Assembly (NCBI GenBank): GCA_013215465.1 | Contig: JABSOW010000029.1 | Coordinates: 1-49,046 of the forward strand | Reading direction: 5' to 3' | DNA: 49,046 bases | From: Colwellia sp. | GTDB taxonomy: Bacteria > Pseudomonadota > Gammaproteobacteria > Enterobacterales > Alteromonadaceae | Shown: positions 18,701 to 27,185 of the stretch, one piece after another | Layout: every line of letters begins with the position of its first letter | Numbering within the stretch: position 1 is the first letter of the stretch | Program-made: the position numbers and the translations under genes | Notes under the pieces: model-generated | Seen by the model: only the letters and a program-made list of their open reading frames with translations | Told to the model about the DNA's origin: nothing | Database searches by the model: none

Positions 18701-20308
18701 AATTGGATCGATTGGCGGGTTAGTCACCTGAGCGAACAACTGCTTAAAATAATGTGATAACTGTTGTGGACGATCAGACAATACTGCCAATGGCGTATCT
18801 GTACCCATAGCGCCTAGTGGCTCTTTTGACGTACCAACCATGCCAGCAAGTACTAAGTTAAGATCTTCACTAGTGTAACCAAAAGCTTTTTGTATTTTAC
18901 GCAATTCCTTTACCGGTGGTTGCGCAATAGAAGCGGTTGGTACCGGTAGTTGCTCTAATTCAATTTTGTTTTCTGCTAGCCACTGACCATAAGGCTGTGA
19001 AGCGCTCACTTGCTGCTTTACTTCGTCATCACTGATGATACGACCTTGCTTTAAATCAGCAATAAATATTTTACCCGGCTGCAAACGACCTTTTTCAACA
19101 ACTGTTGATTGGTCAACACACAAGGCACCCGTTTCAGAACCCATGATTAAAGTGCCATCTTCAGTTAACAAGTAACGAGAAGGACGTAAACCATTACGAT
19201 CGAGTGTGGCGCCGATAATATTACCATCGGTAAATGATAACGAGGCTGGACCATCCCACGGCTCCATAATACAAGCATAGTACTCATAAAATGCGCGTTT
19301 GGTGGCATCCATATCAGCTTGGGTTTGCCACGCTTCTGGTACCATCATCATCATTACTTGCGCTAACGAACGTCCGCTTAGTACCAATAATTCAATGGCC
19401 ATATCAAGGTTGGCAGAATCTGAATTATCGTTATTACAAACCGGATTTAACATTTTCAATTCAGCATCACTAAAGTTAACTGAACTGAACAATGCTTCAC
19501 GGGCATTCATCCAATTAATGTTACCACGGACGGTATTAATTTCACCGTTATGGGCGATATAACGAAATGGTTGCGCACGACGCCAAGCTGGGAAGGTGTT
19601 GGTTGAAAAACGAGAATGGAACATCGCCATACCTGAGACGGTACGCTCGTCTTGTAAATCAAGATAATATTGACGAACTTGCTCAGTGGTAAACTGTCCT
19701 TTATAAACAATTTTAGTGGACGACATTGAGGTAATATAAAACTCGTCACGTTCTTTGGCAATACTGGCATTAATTTTATGCGAGGTATACTTACGTAAAA
19801 CAAACAGCTTACGCTCAAGCTCTTGTGCTGTTAATTCAGCTGGCTTGGCAATAAACACTTGTTCAATGTTCGGTTCACTGTCAAGTGAAGCAGCACCTAA
19901 CATAGAGTTATCACCGGGGACATCACGGTAGCCTATTAGGGTTAAGCCCAATTCAGTAATATTTTGGTTTAAAATATCACGGCACGCTTCGCGTTGCTCT
20001 TGGTCACGGGGAAAGAAAATCATGCCTACGCCGTAATTTCCGGCATCTGGTAAGCTAAACCCTAGGGCTGCTGTTTCTTGGCTTAAAAAATCGTGAGGGA
20101 TTTGAATAAGAATGCCGGCACCGTCACCACTTTTGACGTCAAAACCAGTACCACCTCTATGCTCCATACAGCTCAACATGGTGAGTGCATTTTCAATAAT
20201 ATCGTGAGATTTTTTACCCTTTAGGTTGGCAACAAAACCAATGCCACAACTGTCATGTTCAAACTCGGCGCGATAAAGGCCTTGGGATTTTTTACTCATA
20301 TCATTCAT
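15701..20308 (-). CDS. gltB: Glutamate synthase (NADPH) large subunit
   Basis: 1535 residues, standard length. Domains: class II glutamine amidotransferase with nucleophile C21 (DSCGIGF) after a short propeptide, central domain, FMN-binding synthase domain with the 3Fe-4S cysteines in [10 protein letters not shown] (about 1136-1148), and the C-terminal GXGXG beta-helix (SGGVAYVLD). It makes glutamate from glutamine and 2-oxoglutarate with gltD. TAGGAA precedes the ATG. The upstream region carries a match to the ArgR operator 265 bases from the start, consistent with ArgR control known for E. coli gltBDF. Confidence 0.98.
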   Translation of the reverse strand: MNDMSKKSQGLYRAEFEHDSCGIGFVANLKGKKSHDIIENALTMLSCMEHRGGTGFDVKSGDGAGILIQIPHDFLSQETAALGFSLPDAGNYGVGMIFFPRDQEQREACRDILNQNITELGLTLIGYRDVPGDNSMLGAASLDSEPNIEQVFIAKPAELTAQELERKLFVLRKYTSHKINASIAKERDEFYITSMSSTKIVYKGQFTTEQVRQYYLDLQDERTVSGMAMFHSRFSTNTFPAWRRAQPFRYIAHNGEINTVRGNINWMNAREALFSSVNFSDAELKMLNPVCNNDNSDSANLDMAIELLVLSGRSLAQVMMMMVPEAWQTQADMDATKRAFYEYYACIMEPWDGPASLSFTDGNIIGATLDRNGLRPSRYLLTEDGTLIMGSETGALCVDQSTVVEKGRLQPGKIFIADLKQGRIISDDEVKQQVSASQPYGQWLAENKIELEQLPVPTASIAQPPVKELRKIQKAFGYTSEDLNLVLAGMVGTSKEPLGAMGTDTPLAVLSDRPQQLSHYFKQLFAQVTNPPIDPIREELVMSLRGYIGKSLNLLDETAAHCHKVEIDQPVLTNEQLRKLQHIDNDHLQSKTIAITFKASGEAGALKKALDRVCFNAKNAVEDGYAILILSDREVDSDHVAIPSVLATAAVHHYLIREKLRSYADIILESADIRETHHFATVIGYGAAAVNPYLALESMYGLRDEGVLDSELSDQQITEKYTKAVGSGLLKTFSKMGISTLQSYLGAQIFEALGINSDVIDQYFTGTVSRIQGLSLDQIAQEALLRHREGFPEASRIAIENLLPTGGEYSWRHDGERHLFSPTVIRLLQHSTASNDTNQFKQYTKTVDDQSKEAFTLRGLLELSSDRPSIPLSEVEPIENIFKRFASGAMSFGSISWEAHTTLAIAMNRIGGKSNSGEGGEDPIRFTPLENGDSMNSRIKQVASGRFGVTSHYLANADELQIKMAQGAKPGEGGQLPGDKVDAWIGKTRGSTPGVGLISPPPHHDIYSIEDLSQLIFDLKNANREARVNVKLVSEAGVGTIASGVCKAYADVVLIAGHDGGTGASPLSSIKHTGLPWELGLAETHQTLVRNKLRSRITVQTDGQLKTPRDLAIATLLGAEEYGMATTALVVEGCIMMRKCHLNTCPVGIATQDKGLRDRFTGRADILVNFFTMMAEGLREIMAELGFNSIEQMVGQTQCLKQRKDVDHWKYKGVDLSPLLHKEECADGETLYQSISQKHLIDDIIDRQMIKDAQVALASQQSVELEYDVVNTDRSIGAMISNEISKKYQAEGLPENTIKVKFNGSAGQSFGCFSAKGLHFELEGDANDYFGKGLSGANLVVYPSKLAKFSPRENILIGNVAFFGATSGSAFIRGVAGERFCVRNSGATAVVEGVGDHGCEYMTGGKVVILGETGRNFAAGMSGGVAYVLDNNSDFAPKCNMEMVALETVDSDEESLELKALITQHFAATGSDVASELLSDWDNSVKRFVKVMPVDYKRMQGYMNDVRTSGKFDSEYDIAVEAFDIHLNNIASAKA

Positions 20309-20572
20309 TGCTAATTCCTATTTCATCAAACTATCTCTATTAGCTATTTTTAGCTTGCTAATTCAGATATATATTTTCAACGCTAATTAAGCCATATGTT
20401 TTCAATGCTTAAAGTGTATGTAACTGATCCTTCAGAATATTTTTTTTCGGTTTTTTTGAACATCGAACGTCTAACTTCTATTGAGTTTTATCTGACGCTG
20501 TTTCATTAATGAAAACCATCAACCTAAGCGGTCGGCAAAATTACCCGTAAATGGGCTCTGAGTCAATCATTT

Positions 20573-20590
20573 TGTGAATATATATTCAGA
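20573..20590. promoter_or_regulatory. ARG box (ArgR operator) upstream of gltB
   Basis: TGTGAATATATATTCAGA fits the 18 bp ArgR consensus WNTGAATWWWWATTCANW at every position and is a near-perfect palindrome. A second, weaker box at 20594-20611 keeps the TGAAT half and begins exactly 3 bases later, the usual spacing of tandem ARG boxes. Confidence 0.65.
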
Positions 20591-20593
20591 GTA

Positions 20594-20611
20594 TTTGAAT
20601 ACAAACAATGA
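20594..20611. promoter_or_regulatory. Half ARG box
   Basis: TTTGAATACAAACAATGA keeps TGAAT but not the ATTCA half. It is included because of its 3-base spacing from the perfect box. Confidence 0.35.
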
Positions 20612-20907
20612 CTTAATATCATTGAGAATCATTCGCATTAAGTTTAAAGTAAACCTACGTCTCTTACTGTCGCCGTGCGTTGAGGTAGTTGCACCGTTTC
20701 ATTGACAATGTGTTGCATTCACCGAAAGTATTCTTTCTTTTGAATAAATAGTTATTTTTCGCGGGAAGGATCTATAAAATTTACGATAAGTGTTTTGCTG
20801 TTATTGGTAAATATTACACCCACCTATTAAGTGGATGTTGTTAACTTTCATAAAGAAGGTACCTACCTAAATGAATTAACCTCTATTCATTTTAGCAATT
20901 AGATTAG

Positions 20908-21936
20908 TTAAAAACCCTGCAATACTATTTTTCCAATCGACTTGCCTGATTCCAATTGTTGATGAGCCAATTTCAAGTTTTCAGCGTTAATAGTACCGAG
21001 TTCTTTACCAACAGTGGTTTGAATATATCCACGGTCTACCAAATCAGCAACTCTGTTTAATAAGTGACTTTGCTCTTCAATATCTTTAGCATTAAACATT
21101 GAGCGGGCAAACATAAATTCAATATGTAACGACAAGCTTTTAAATTTCATTTTCATTATATCTAAGCTTTGTTCAGGATCATCAATCATTGCTATTTTGC
21201 CAAATGGCGCTAATAGCTCAATGTAGGTGTCGAAATAGCTATCTGTGCGGTTAAGGCTGGCAACGTGTGTAACTTGCCTAATATTCAGCGCATCAATTTG
21301 GGGTTTCAATGGTTTAGTGTGATCTACCACATGATGTGCCCCAAGTTTTTTTACCCACGCTTGTGAACTCTCTCGTGATGCTGTCGCAATAATTGTTGCT
21401 CCTGTTATTGCTTTGGCAAGTTGCACTAAAATAGAACCAACGCCACCTGCAGCACCAACCACTAAAATAACTTCATCCGATTTTTCATTTGAAGTTGGGC
21501 TTAGCATATTCATAGCTAGGTGTTCAAATAGTAATTCATAGGCCGTAATTGTCGTTAACGGTAGTGCTGCAGCTTCTACATCTGACAAACTTTTTGGTTT
21601 AAAGCCAACAATTCGTTCGTCAACTAATTGATATTCAGCATTAGTCCCTTGTCGATTAAGATCACCTGCATAATAAACCATATCGCCAAGTTTAAATTGC
21701 GTTGTAAGCTCTCCCAAAGCAACAACTTCACCAACTGCATCCCAGCCGAGTACTTTGTACTGTCCATTTTCGGCGACCATTTTTTTTCTAATTTTACAAT
21801 CAACAGGGTTAACAGAAATTGCACTGATTTTAACTAATATATCGTGCCCTGTGGCTGTCGGTTGTGGTAATTCAATGTTGATTAATGATTCTGCTTCATT
21901 AATAGGTAAAGACTTTTTATAACCAATTGCTTTCAT
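20908..21936 (-). CDS. Zinc-free MDR-type NADPH oxidoreductase (quinone oxidoreductase-like)
   Basis: 342 residues of the medium-chain dehydrogenase/reductase superfamily: GroES-like N-domain (VNPVDCKIR, LGWDAVGEVVALG) and Rossmann domain with VVGAAGGVGSILVQLAKA (about 167-184). The cysteine cluster and histidine of zinc alcohol dehydrogenases are absent, so it should act as an NADPH-dependent enone or quinone reductase. It matches the zinc-binding alcohol dehydrogenase family named in databases, a misnomer. GGAGAG precedes the ATG. It is divergent from the LysR remnant at 22055; such reductases are often controlled by a neighbouring LysR, so control has probably been lost. Confidence 0.88.
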   Translation of the reverse strand: MKAIGYKKSLPINEAESLINIELPQPTATGHDILVKISAISVNPVDCKIRKKMVAENGQYKVLGWDAVGEVVALGELTTQFKLGDMVYYAGDLNRQGTNAEYQLVDERIVGFKPKSLSDVEAAALPLTTITAYELLFEHLAMNMLSPTSNEKSDEVILVVGAAGGVGSILVQLAKAITGATIIATASRESSQAWVKKLGAHHVVDHTKPLKPQIDALNIRQVTHVASLNRTDSYFDTYIELLAPFGKIAMIDDPEQSLDIMKMKFKSLSLHIEFMFARSMFNAKDIEEQSHLLNRVADLVDRGYIQTTVGKELGTINAENLKLAHQQLESGKSIGKIVLQGF

Positions 21937-22054
21937 ACATTCTCTCCGTTAATTGGGTTCAGTTTAATAAATTTAGTTGGTAATGACTAAGGGTAATGAT
22001 AGATCTTGATTTAATAAAGATGACAGCATAATGATTGAATGATTATTTGACAAT

Positions 22055-22386
22055 ATGTTATTAGAAAATCTACACATAATTCTTAAAGTAGCAGAATTTA
22101 AAAGCATTACTAGAGCTGCAGCAAGTATTGATATGAAAACCGCAACAGCGAGTGCAGCAATAAAACGAGTTGAAGCCGCTTTGGGTGTTGACTTGTTTGC
22201 CCTAGTAGGTAATCCACTACCCCGGCAATACGACTATTAAGAGATACGATCAAAGATAAATGTGTTGTTATTTTAAATCAATTGATTAAACAAGGTATAC
22301 TAGAAAGCAGTGATCTTTTTATTAGTAATAAGATAATTTTCCTTTACCTGTTAGGGCTGTCATTCTACTTTAAGTTAGTAAAATAA
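22055..22386 (+). pseudogene. Broken LysR-family regulator
   Basis: The first 50 residues (ILKVAEFKSITRAAASIDMK, then AIKRVEAALGVDLFALVGNP) are a LysR winged-helix N-terminus, but the frame stops at 22238-22240, against about 300 residues for the family. A one-base shift opens a frame running to 22386 (TPAIRLLRDTIKDKCVVILN and more), which is not LysR-like and which I cannot identify. The effector domain is gone. A MITE starts 6 bases after this second frame. Probably the former regulator of the divergent reductase. Confidence 0.65.
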
Positions 22387-22391
22387 AGCTC

Positions 22392-22554
22392 TATACCCAT
22401 GTTACCTCAAGATGCCGGATTCAGCTGGAATTAGAAACGTCTTTAGGTAAGGCATTGATTGAAGAGAATGGTTACTCTCCTTGTCGAAATCAATAACGTA
22501 GCATAAAGCGTTTCTAAACCAGCCCTTTGGGGATCTTGAAATATCATGGGTATA
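22392..22554. mobile_element. 163 bp foldback MITE
   Basis: The 22 bp ends (22392-22413 and 22533-22554) are imperfect inverted repeats beginning TATACCCATG. Nested inside are further inverted pairs: TAGAAACG/CGTTTCTA (22432-22439, 22509-22516) and ATTGATT/AATCAAT (22454-22460, 22488-22494), so the whole element can fold on itself. No coding capacity. Ends in TA suggest TA target duplication. A lone copy of one end is at 5086-5107. Confidence 0.8.
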
Positions 22555-22561
22555 CAACTAA

Positions 22562-23113
22562 ATGAATCAAACTAAGAACAATACATATCCCATCGCTCAA
22601 TTAGGTAATGCAGTATTAAAATTAAGAGCGGTTGAAGTTGAAAATATACTTGCCGATGAATGCCAGCAATTAATTAATCAACTAATGTTGGTAGTATCAC
22701 AAGCCGGCGGTGTTGGTATTGCCGCCCCACAAATTCATCACAGTGTCCGCATTTTCATTATGTGCTCTAAACCTAATGCCCGTTATCCCGACGCGCCCTT
22801 AATGGTACCAACAGCGATCATTAACCCTGAAATATTGCATTATTCGAATGAGAAAGTAAAAGGCTGGGAAGGTTGTTTAAGCGTGCCTAGTATGCGCGGT
22901 TTAGTGCCAAGGCATAGTCAAATCACTGTAGGTTATTTTGACCAACAAGGTAATAAGCAGCAAAAAGAATTAACGGGGTTTATTGCCCGTATTTTTCAAC
23001 ATGAATTAGACCATTTGAACGGCTTAACTTTTATTGACCAATTAGAGTCGACGAAAGACTTGATCAGTGAAGTTGAATGGCACCAGCAGTTTAATTTACC
23101 TAGCGATACATAA
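22562..23113 (+). CDS. def: Peptide deformylase
   Basis: 183 residues. It removes the formyl group from nascent protein N-termini. All three motifs are present: GVGIAAPQ (50-57), EGCLSVP (103-109; C105 metal ligand) and QHELDH (146-151; H147 and H151 ligands, E148 catalytic). Motif I has Ile in place of the usual Leu. The gene is not next to fmt, the arrangement of the housekeeping copy, so this is probably a second deformylase. The ATG lies 8 bases after the MITE, and no good Shine-Dalgarno is visible apart from GGG inside the MITE end, so transcription or translation may depend on it. Confidence 0.93.
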   Translation: MNQTKNNTYPIAQLGNAVLKLRAVEVENILADECQQLINQLMLVVSQAGGVGIAAPQIHHSVRIFIMCSKPNARYPDAPLMVPTAIINPEILHYSNEKVKGWEGCLSVPSMRGLVPRHSQITVGYFDQQGNKQQKELTGFIARIFQHELDHLNGLTFIDQLESTKDLISEVEWHQQFNLPSDT

Positions 23114-23207
23114 AGTTTCGATGCGACTACTTTCACACAACTTGTACCAATAGAGACCATTTAAAAGACTAAGGTTAATCTAAGCTTATATTTATTTAAC
23201 TGCTATT

Positions 23208-23597
23208 TTATACCGTTGCAAGCCATTTATTGGCATCATGAATTGAAGTAATGAAATTATGTTTGACGCCCGCTCGATTATAGCAGCGACTCATTTGAGC
23301 TTTTATTAAAGACTCGCCTTCTACATCGTTCAATACAATCGCACATGCTATTAGCCCTCTTGAACTTCGATTTATCAATGTATTAGTTAGTACTTGTTCT
23401 GCTTCAGGAGTAAATAAGCTTAATTGATGTAGTGTGATTACTTGGTTCCACTCCGATATTTCTAAATTTTGGATACATGACTCTAGGGCATTCTCATATC
23501 GTATTAGCAATTCTTCATTAAAAGGGCCTGTTGCATCAACTAATAATAATTTACCTTCAATTTTGACCTCAAATAAACCGTGTTCTATGAAATTCAT
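23208..23597 (-). CDS. Small conserved protein, possibly SpoIIAA/STAS-like
   Basis: 129 residues, soluble, no signal. The alternating beta/alpha pattern (VKIEGKLLLVDATGPFNEEL, then a helix, WNQVITLHQLSLFTPEAEQV, and IACAIVLNDVEGESLIKAQM) resembles the SpoIIAA-like fold, but I recognise no specific family. TAGGTT precedes the ATG. It is downstream of the chemoreceptor gene on the same strand (gap about 200 bases) and might be cotranscribed. Confidence 0.6.
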   Translation of the reverse strand: MNFIEHGLFEVKIEGKLLLVDATGPFNEELLIRYENALESCIQNLEISEWNQVITLHQLSLFTPEAEQVLTNTLINRSSRGLIACAIVLNDVEGESLIKAQMSRCYNRAGVKHNFITSIHDANKWLATV

Positions 23598-23794
23598 TAA
23601 ATAACCTATAATTATTATAACGCTTAAACTTGCCTAATTATAATAAAATAATCGACTATAATTAGAGCTAAAACCCCCTAACCTTTTCAGTCTATTAGGG
23701 TAAACTGTGCGCTAATTGTGTACTACAAAAAGTACTAATATTAGCACCAAAAGTATGCATGAATATTATCATGCATACGATTAATTTATAACAG

Positions 23795-25288
23795 TTAAAC
23801 TTTGAATTGGCTTGTTAATGTTTGTAAATTATTCACATGGTCGTCTAGCTGATTGGCCTTAATTTTTATTTGATTGATAAGTTCATTACTTTCTTGACCA
23901 CTGCTGACAATACCATTGATATTAACGTCTAAAGAAGAGGTCACATTACTTTGTTCTTGCACACTGGTGGAAATTTGTAATGATGTATCACTGATATCAT
24001 CACTTGCTGAAATGATTTTTGTAATATATTCAACTGAATGCTGCATCATTTTAGCCGTCTCTTCTCCTTTGCTTTTGCTGTTTTGTACAACCATTACCGC
24101 TGAGCTTGTTCCTTGTTTTAACTCCGTAATCATTTGGCTAATTTCTTCGGTGCTTTGCTGAGTTCGGCTAGCTAAAGCTCTTACTTCATCAGCAACTACC
24201 GCAAAACCACGCCCTTGCTCTCCGGCTCGGGCCGCTTCAATAGCGGCATTAAGCGCTAACAAATTAGTTTGCTCTGCAATGGCTTTAATAACGTCGATAA
24301 CACTAACCATTTGATCAACCGTTGTGGCGAGCACACTTATTACTTGGCTGGCATTATCTAGGTCAGAAGAAAGTTCATTTACTGATGACATCGATTTGTT
24401 GACCACTAGACCAACTTCATTGGCTTGCTCTTTTGCTTCAAATGCTGACTGTGATGATTGCTGAGAGGTTAACGAAATATCTTTTGTACTGGCTGCCATT
24501 TCTGTGATAGCTGTCGCTAACATATCAATTTCAATATATTGCTTTTCAAATAATACGTTAGCCTCACTGACATCTGATTTTACTGCACTTGATGTATCAC
24601 TTATAACTTGGGTAGTGGTGATAATGGTATTAATCATAGCCTGAGTTTTATCAAAAAAATGATTAATTTGTCCCGCTAATTCACCCATTTCATCTTGGGT
24701 GTTTATTTCTAACCTTTTCGTTAAGTCACCATCACCGTGTGCAATATCTGTCACAGCAAAAATAACTTTTTTTAACGGGTTAGTGACAATGACACCAGTG
24801 AGCATAAATAAGATAAGCACAAGCAAAACATCCACTAACACCACACCGATGATGATTTGTATTAATGCCGCATGAATTTTTGTATTGATCGCTTGTTGAT
24901 CAAGACTAATTACAATATCACCCACAATCGTTTCTTCGTCATAATCAATATGAACAAGAGGTTGCTTTATCTCTGCTCCCTTTATCCCTTGATTATGTTT
25001 GGTATATTTAATTTCGCCATCTACTGTTTTTATTTCAATACCGTAAACATAGGGGGTTTCTAATTCTGATGAACCTATTTTGACTATCTGTTCAGATAAA
25101 TCCATCCATATAGCCGCAGGTAAGTTCAGTTTTAATCTTTCTGACACTAAGGTAATACTTTTATTTGCTTCAGCTAATAAAGACGACTTGACAACTCTAT
25201 AGTCATATACCCCTTTAGTAATTAAAACAATACTGATCAGAACGGTCGACATTACAATTAATCGAAATTTAATACTCAAGTTAGACAA
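23795..25288 (-). CDS. Methyl-accepting chemotaxis protein
   Basis: 497 residues: TM1 about 9-28, a short periplasmic sensor (about 30-135, single-Cache-like, [20 protein letters not shown]), TM2 about 138-165, HAMP (ITNPLKKV-like [20 protein letters not shown]) and a signalling domain with [18 protein letters not shown] around 345-362. It relays a periplasmic signal to CheA/CheW. The predicted start is TTG at 25288 (LSIKFRL follows); no Shine-Dalgarno lies at the normal distance, only TTTGGAG about 20 bases upstream. No other suitable start is in frame, so expression may be low. The ligand is unknown. Confidence 0.88.
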   Translation of the reverse strand: MSNLSIKFRLIVMSTVLISIVLITKGVYDYRVVKSSLLAEANKSITLVSERLKLNLPAAIWMDLSEQIVKIGSSELETPYVYGIEIKTVDGEIKYTKHNQGIKGAEIKQPLVHIDYDEETIVGDIVISLDQQAINTKIHAALIQIIIGVVLVDVLLVLILFMLTGVIVTNPLKKVIFAVTDIAHGDGDLTKRLEINTQDEMGELAGQINHFFDKTQAMINTIITTTQVISDTSSAVKSDVSEANVLFEKQYIEIDMLATAITEMAASTKDISLTSQQSSQSAFEAKEQANEVGLVVNKSMSSVNELSSDLDNASQVISVLATTVDQMVSVIDVIKAIAEQTNLLALNAAIEAARAGEQGRGFAVVADEVRALASRTQQSTEEISQMITELKQGTSSAVMVVQNSKSKGEETAKMMQHSVEYITKIISASDDISDTSLQISTSVQEQSNVTSSLDVNINGIVSSGQESNELINQIKIKANQLDDHVNNLQTLTSQFKV

Positions 25289-25320
25289 AATCTTAATAAG
25301 TTAATACTCCAAAGTTTAAT

Positions 25321-25473
25321 TTATGACAATGTTGTCAGGCCATCGATAACTTTACCGTCATCTTCTAATTGCTTAAATGCTAATGATTCCACCTTACCAG
25401 AAAGTTTAGCCATAAACTTTAAGCTTAGTGATATTTCCGTAACAAATATCACTAATAAAGTAACGACTAACAA
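25321..25473 (-). CDS. Possible small membrane protein
   Basis: An open minus-strand frame ends at 25321 with LAFKQLEDDGKVIDGLTTLS. A TTG at 25473 would give about 50 residues with one hydrophobic helix (LVVTLLVIFV); an ATG at 25413 would give 30 residues without it. Neither has a ribosome-binding site. The amino-acid content looks protein-like, but no family is recognised. It could equally be the tail of a lost gene, as the frame is closed by a stop at 25501-25503. Confidence 0.25.
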   Translation of the reverse strand: MLVVTLLVIFVTEISLSLKFMAKLSGKVESLAFKQLEDDGKVIDGLTTLS

Positions 25474-25490
25474 TCGATAATAGGTATTAA

Positions 25491-25528
25491 ATAGAAAGTA
25501 TTAGGCCTTTAGCACTAATACTTTCTAT
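25491..25528. terminator. Perfect 14 bp hairpin
   Basis: ATAGAAAGTATTAG (25491-25504) pairs with CTAATACTTTCTAT (25515-25528) around a 10-base loop. It has no adjacent T-run. It sits between the alcohol dehydrogenase and the chemoreceptor and may separate their transcripts. Confidence 0.5.
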
Positions 25529-25689
25529 CTAGGAAATTTAAGAAGAGATTATAGAAATAAAAGCTTATAAGTATAAAATTCACCCACTATAGGTAAATTT
25601 AGACAAATTAACGAGGTTGAGGTATGTTTCTCAAAAAGTAATTAGTGATAAATAAGTATTGGTTATATTGATGTGCTTTTCAGGAGATA

Positions 25690-25900
25690 AATATCACCAT
25701 AAATTATGCCGATAAACCTTTAAACTTTTGCGGGTCACGGGAGCATGGGTGAAAAGACAGGCAAACAACTTACCATCCTGATCTTTGATGGGCACCACGT
25801 AGGCAACAGCACATCAACAGAAACAAGTTTCCCTTGTCTAATCACTTGACCCCTTGCGGGATTAATCCCAAAGCCCTTGGTAAATAGTAACCATGTCGCT
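25690..25900 (-). pseudogene. Frameshifted relic overlapping the alcohol dehydrogenase 3' end
   Basis: On the minus strand one frame reads NPARGQVIRQGKLVSVDVLL and, after a one-base slip near 25800, another continues VVPIKDQDGKLFACLFTHAP and VTRKSLKVYRHNLW to a stop near 25703. Read together the two look like one protein tail. I cannot name the family. Its upstream part merges with the last codons of the alcohol dehydrogenase, suggesting a deletion joined two genes. Confidence 0.4.
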
Positions 25901-27022
25901 GATAGACGGTTCAATAGGGTTGTTGCCCGGGGATCCTGAGGCCAAGGCTTGCTCAGCCATAGCTTGACATACCTGAAAAAAATCATCGCGCTTAATACCA
26001 AATTCCTGTGGTGTTGGCACCGCTAACTCATCATTTAATGCACGAAGTTCAATTAATAATTTCTGGTTAGCAATATCATTGCTGTCTTGCTCAGTTGCGA
26101 TACCCATCGCTCGTGCACAATCGGCATAGCGTGCTGGCGCGGCAGGAATTGAATAAGCTGTAACACTTGGTAATAGCATCGCATTTGAGAGACCATGAGG
26201 CACATGAAAAAAGGCACCTATAGGACGGCTCATACCATGCACTAAGGCCACAGAGGCGTTAGAAAATGCAACACCTGCTAAGGTTGAGCCAAGCATCATT
26301 GCTTCGCGAGCACTTTGGTCTGCACCGTTGTTATAGGCTTTTCTCAAATTTGGTCCAATCAGTTTTATCGCCGCAATCGCTTGGCTATCACTGTATGGAT
26401 TAGCTTTTTTACTTACATACGCTTCAATGGCATGGGTTAAGGCATCAATTCCGGTATCGGCGGTGATTCGGGGAGGCAGGCTTATGGTTAACGTATAATC
26501 GACCAATGCCGCAATTGGCATAAAACCAATGCCGACACAGAGCATTTTCTCGTCGTTGGTTTCGTCTGTGATGATGGTAAATCTAGTGACTTCAGAACCA
26601 GTACCCGCTGTAGTAGGTACGGCAATGACAGGTAAACCTTGCTCTGTAACCATGCGTGGAAAACGATAGTCTTGCATCACGCCACCATGTTTGGCCAAAA
26701 TCGCGATCGCTTTGGCACTGTCAATTGGGCTGCCGCCGCCCAAAGCAATAATACAATCGTAATTACCCTTTCGTGCCTTCTCAACACCCGCTTGAATGGA
26801 TTTTACCGTAGGCTCTGGCTCTGTATCGTCAAAAATATGAGCACAAATGTTTTGCCCGCCTAAATTAACTTGAATATCACGAGCATAGCCCAGTGCTACC
26901 ATCATTTTGTCGGTAATAATCAAAGGCCGCTTACAGCCAAGGCTAACTAATATGTTGGGTATTTGCAGAACAGCATTTTCACCTATCTGCATAATACGCG
27001 GCAGAATAACTTGAGTGGACAT
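25862..27022 (-). CDS. Iron-containing alcohol dehydrogenase
   Basis: 386 residues, normal for group III (FucO/AdhB-type) alcohol dehydrogenases, which interconvert alcohols and aldehydes with NAD(P). Visible: nucleotide-binding GGGSPIDSAK (95-104) and metal ligands D193 and H197 (GIDALTHAIEAY), H262 (VHGMSRPIGA) and H276 (HVPHG). The substrate range cannot be read from sequence. AGGAG precedes the ATG. The last codons overlap a relic frame (25690-25900), but the C-terminus MVTIYQGLWD looks complete. Confidence 0.93.
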   Translation of the reverse strand: MSTQVILPRIMQIGENAVLQIPNILVSLGCKRPLIITDKMMVALGYARDIQVNLGGQNICAHIFDDTEPEPTVKSIQAGVEKARKGNYDCIIALGGGSPIDSAKAIAILAKHGGVMQDYRFPRMVTEQGLPVIAVPTTAGTGSEVTRFTIITDETNDEKMLCVGIGFMPIAALVDYTLTISLPPRITADTGIDALTHAIEAYVSKKANPYSDSQAIAAIKLIGPNLRKAYNNGADQSAREAMMLGSTLAGVAFSNASVALVHGMSRPIGAFFHVPHGLSNAMLLPSVTAYSIPAAPARYADCARAMGIATEQDSNDIANQKLLIELRALNDELAVPTPQEFGIKRDDFFQVCQAMAEQALASGSPGNNPIEPSISDMVTIYQGLWD

Positions 27023-27147
27023 ATCAACTCCTATCTATTTTTAGTTATATGGGTAAACTGCTGATTGTTCGACCCGTTAAGAGAAGTTCAATCGCCAGTA
27101 ACTTACCTACTTCATTGCTCAAGCGTTGCGAGCAAAGTAATTATTAA

Positions 27148-27164
27148 AGCAATAACTTATTGCT
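27148..27164 (-). terminator. Weak hairpin after the M28 peptidase
   Basis: AGCAATAACTTATTGCT is a near-perfect short palindrome 22 bases beyond the stop, followed on the minus strand by TTAATAATTA. A weak terminator candidate. Confidence 0.3.
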
Positions 27165-27185
27165 CGCTGAACCAGACTTTAGCTT

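Larger units (their letters stand above)
20309..20907. other. Long gltB upstream region
   Basis: 600 bases without a gene, forming the gltB leader and regulatory region. It holds the ARG-box match at 20573-20590 and a half box at 20594-20611. Two similar stretches containing TTTTCAA and GCT occur near 20372 and 20400. No clear -35/-10 pair could be picked by eye. The unusual length suggests several regulators bind. Confidence 0.6.
25289..25861. other. Region between chemoreceptor and alcohol dehydrogenase
   Basis: Contains a possible small membrane ORF (25321-25473), a strong hairpin (25491-25528) and a frameshifted relic next to the alcohol dehydrogenase (25690-25900). The rest is AT-rich spacer. 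Confidence 0.5.
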
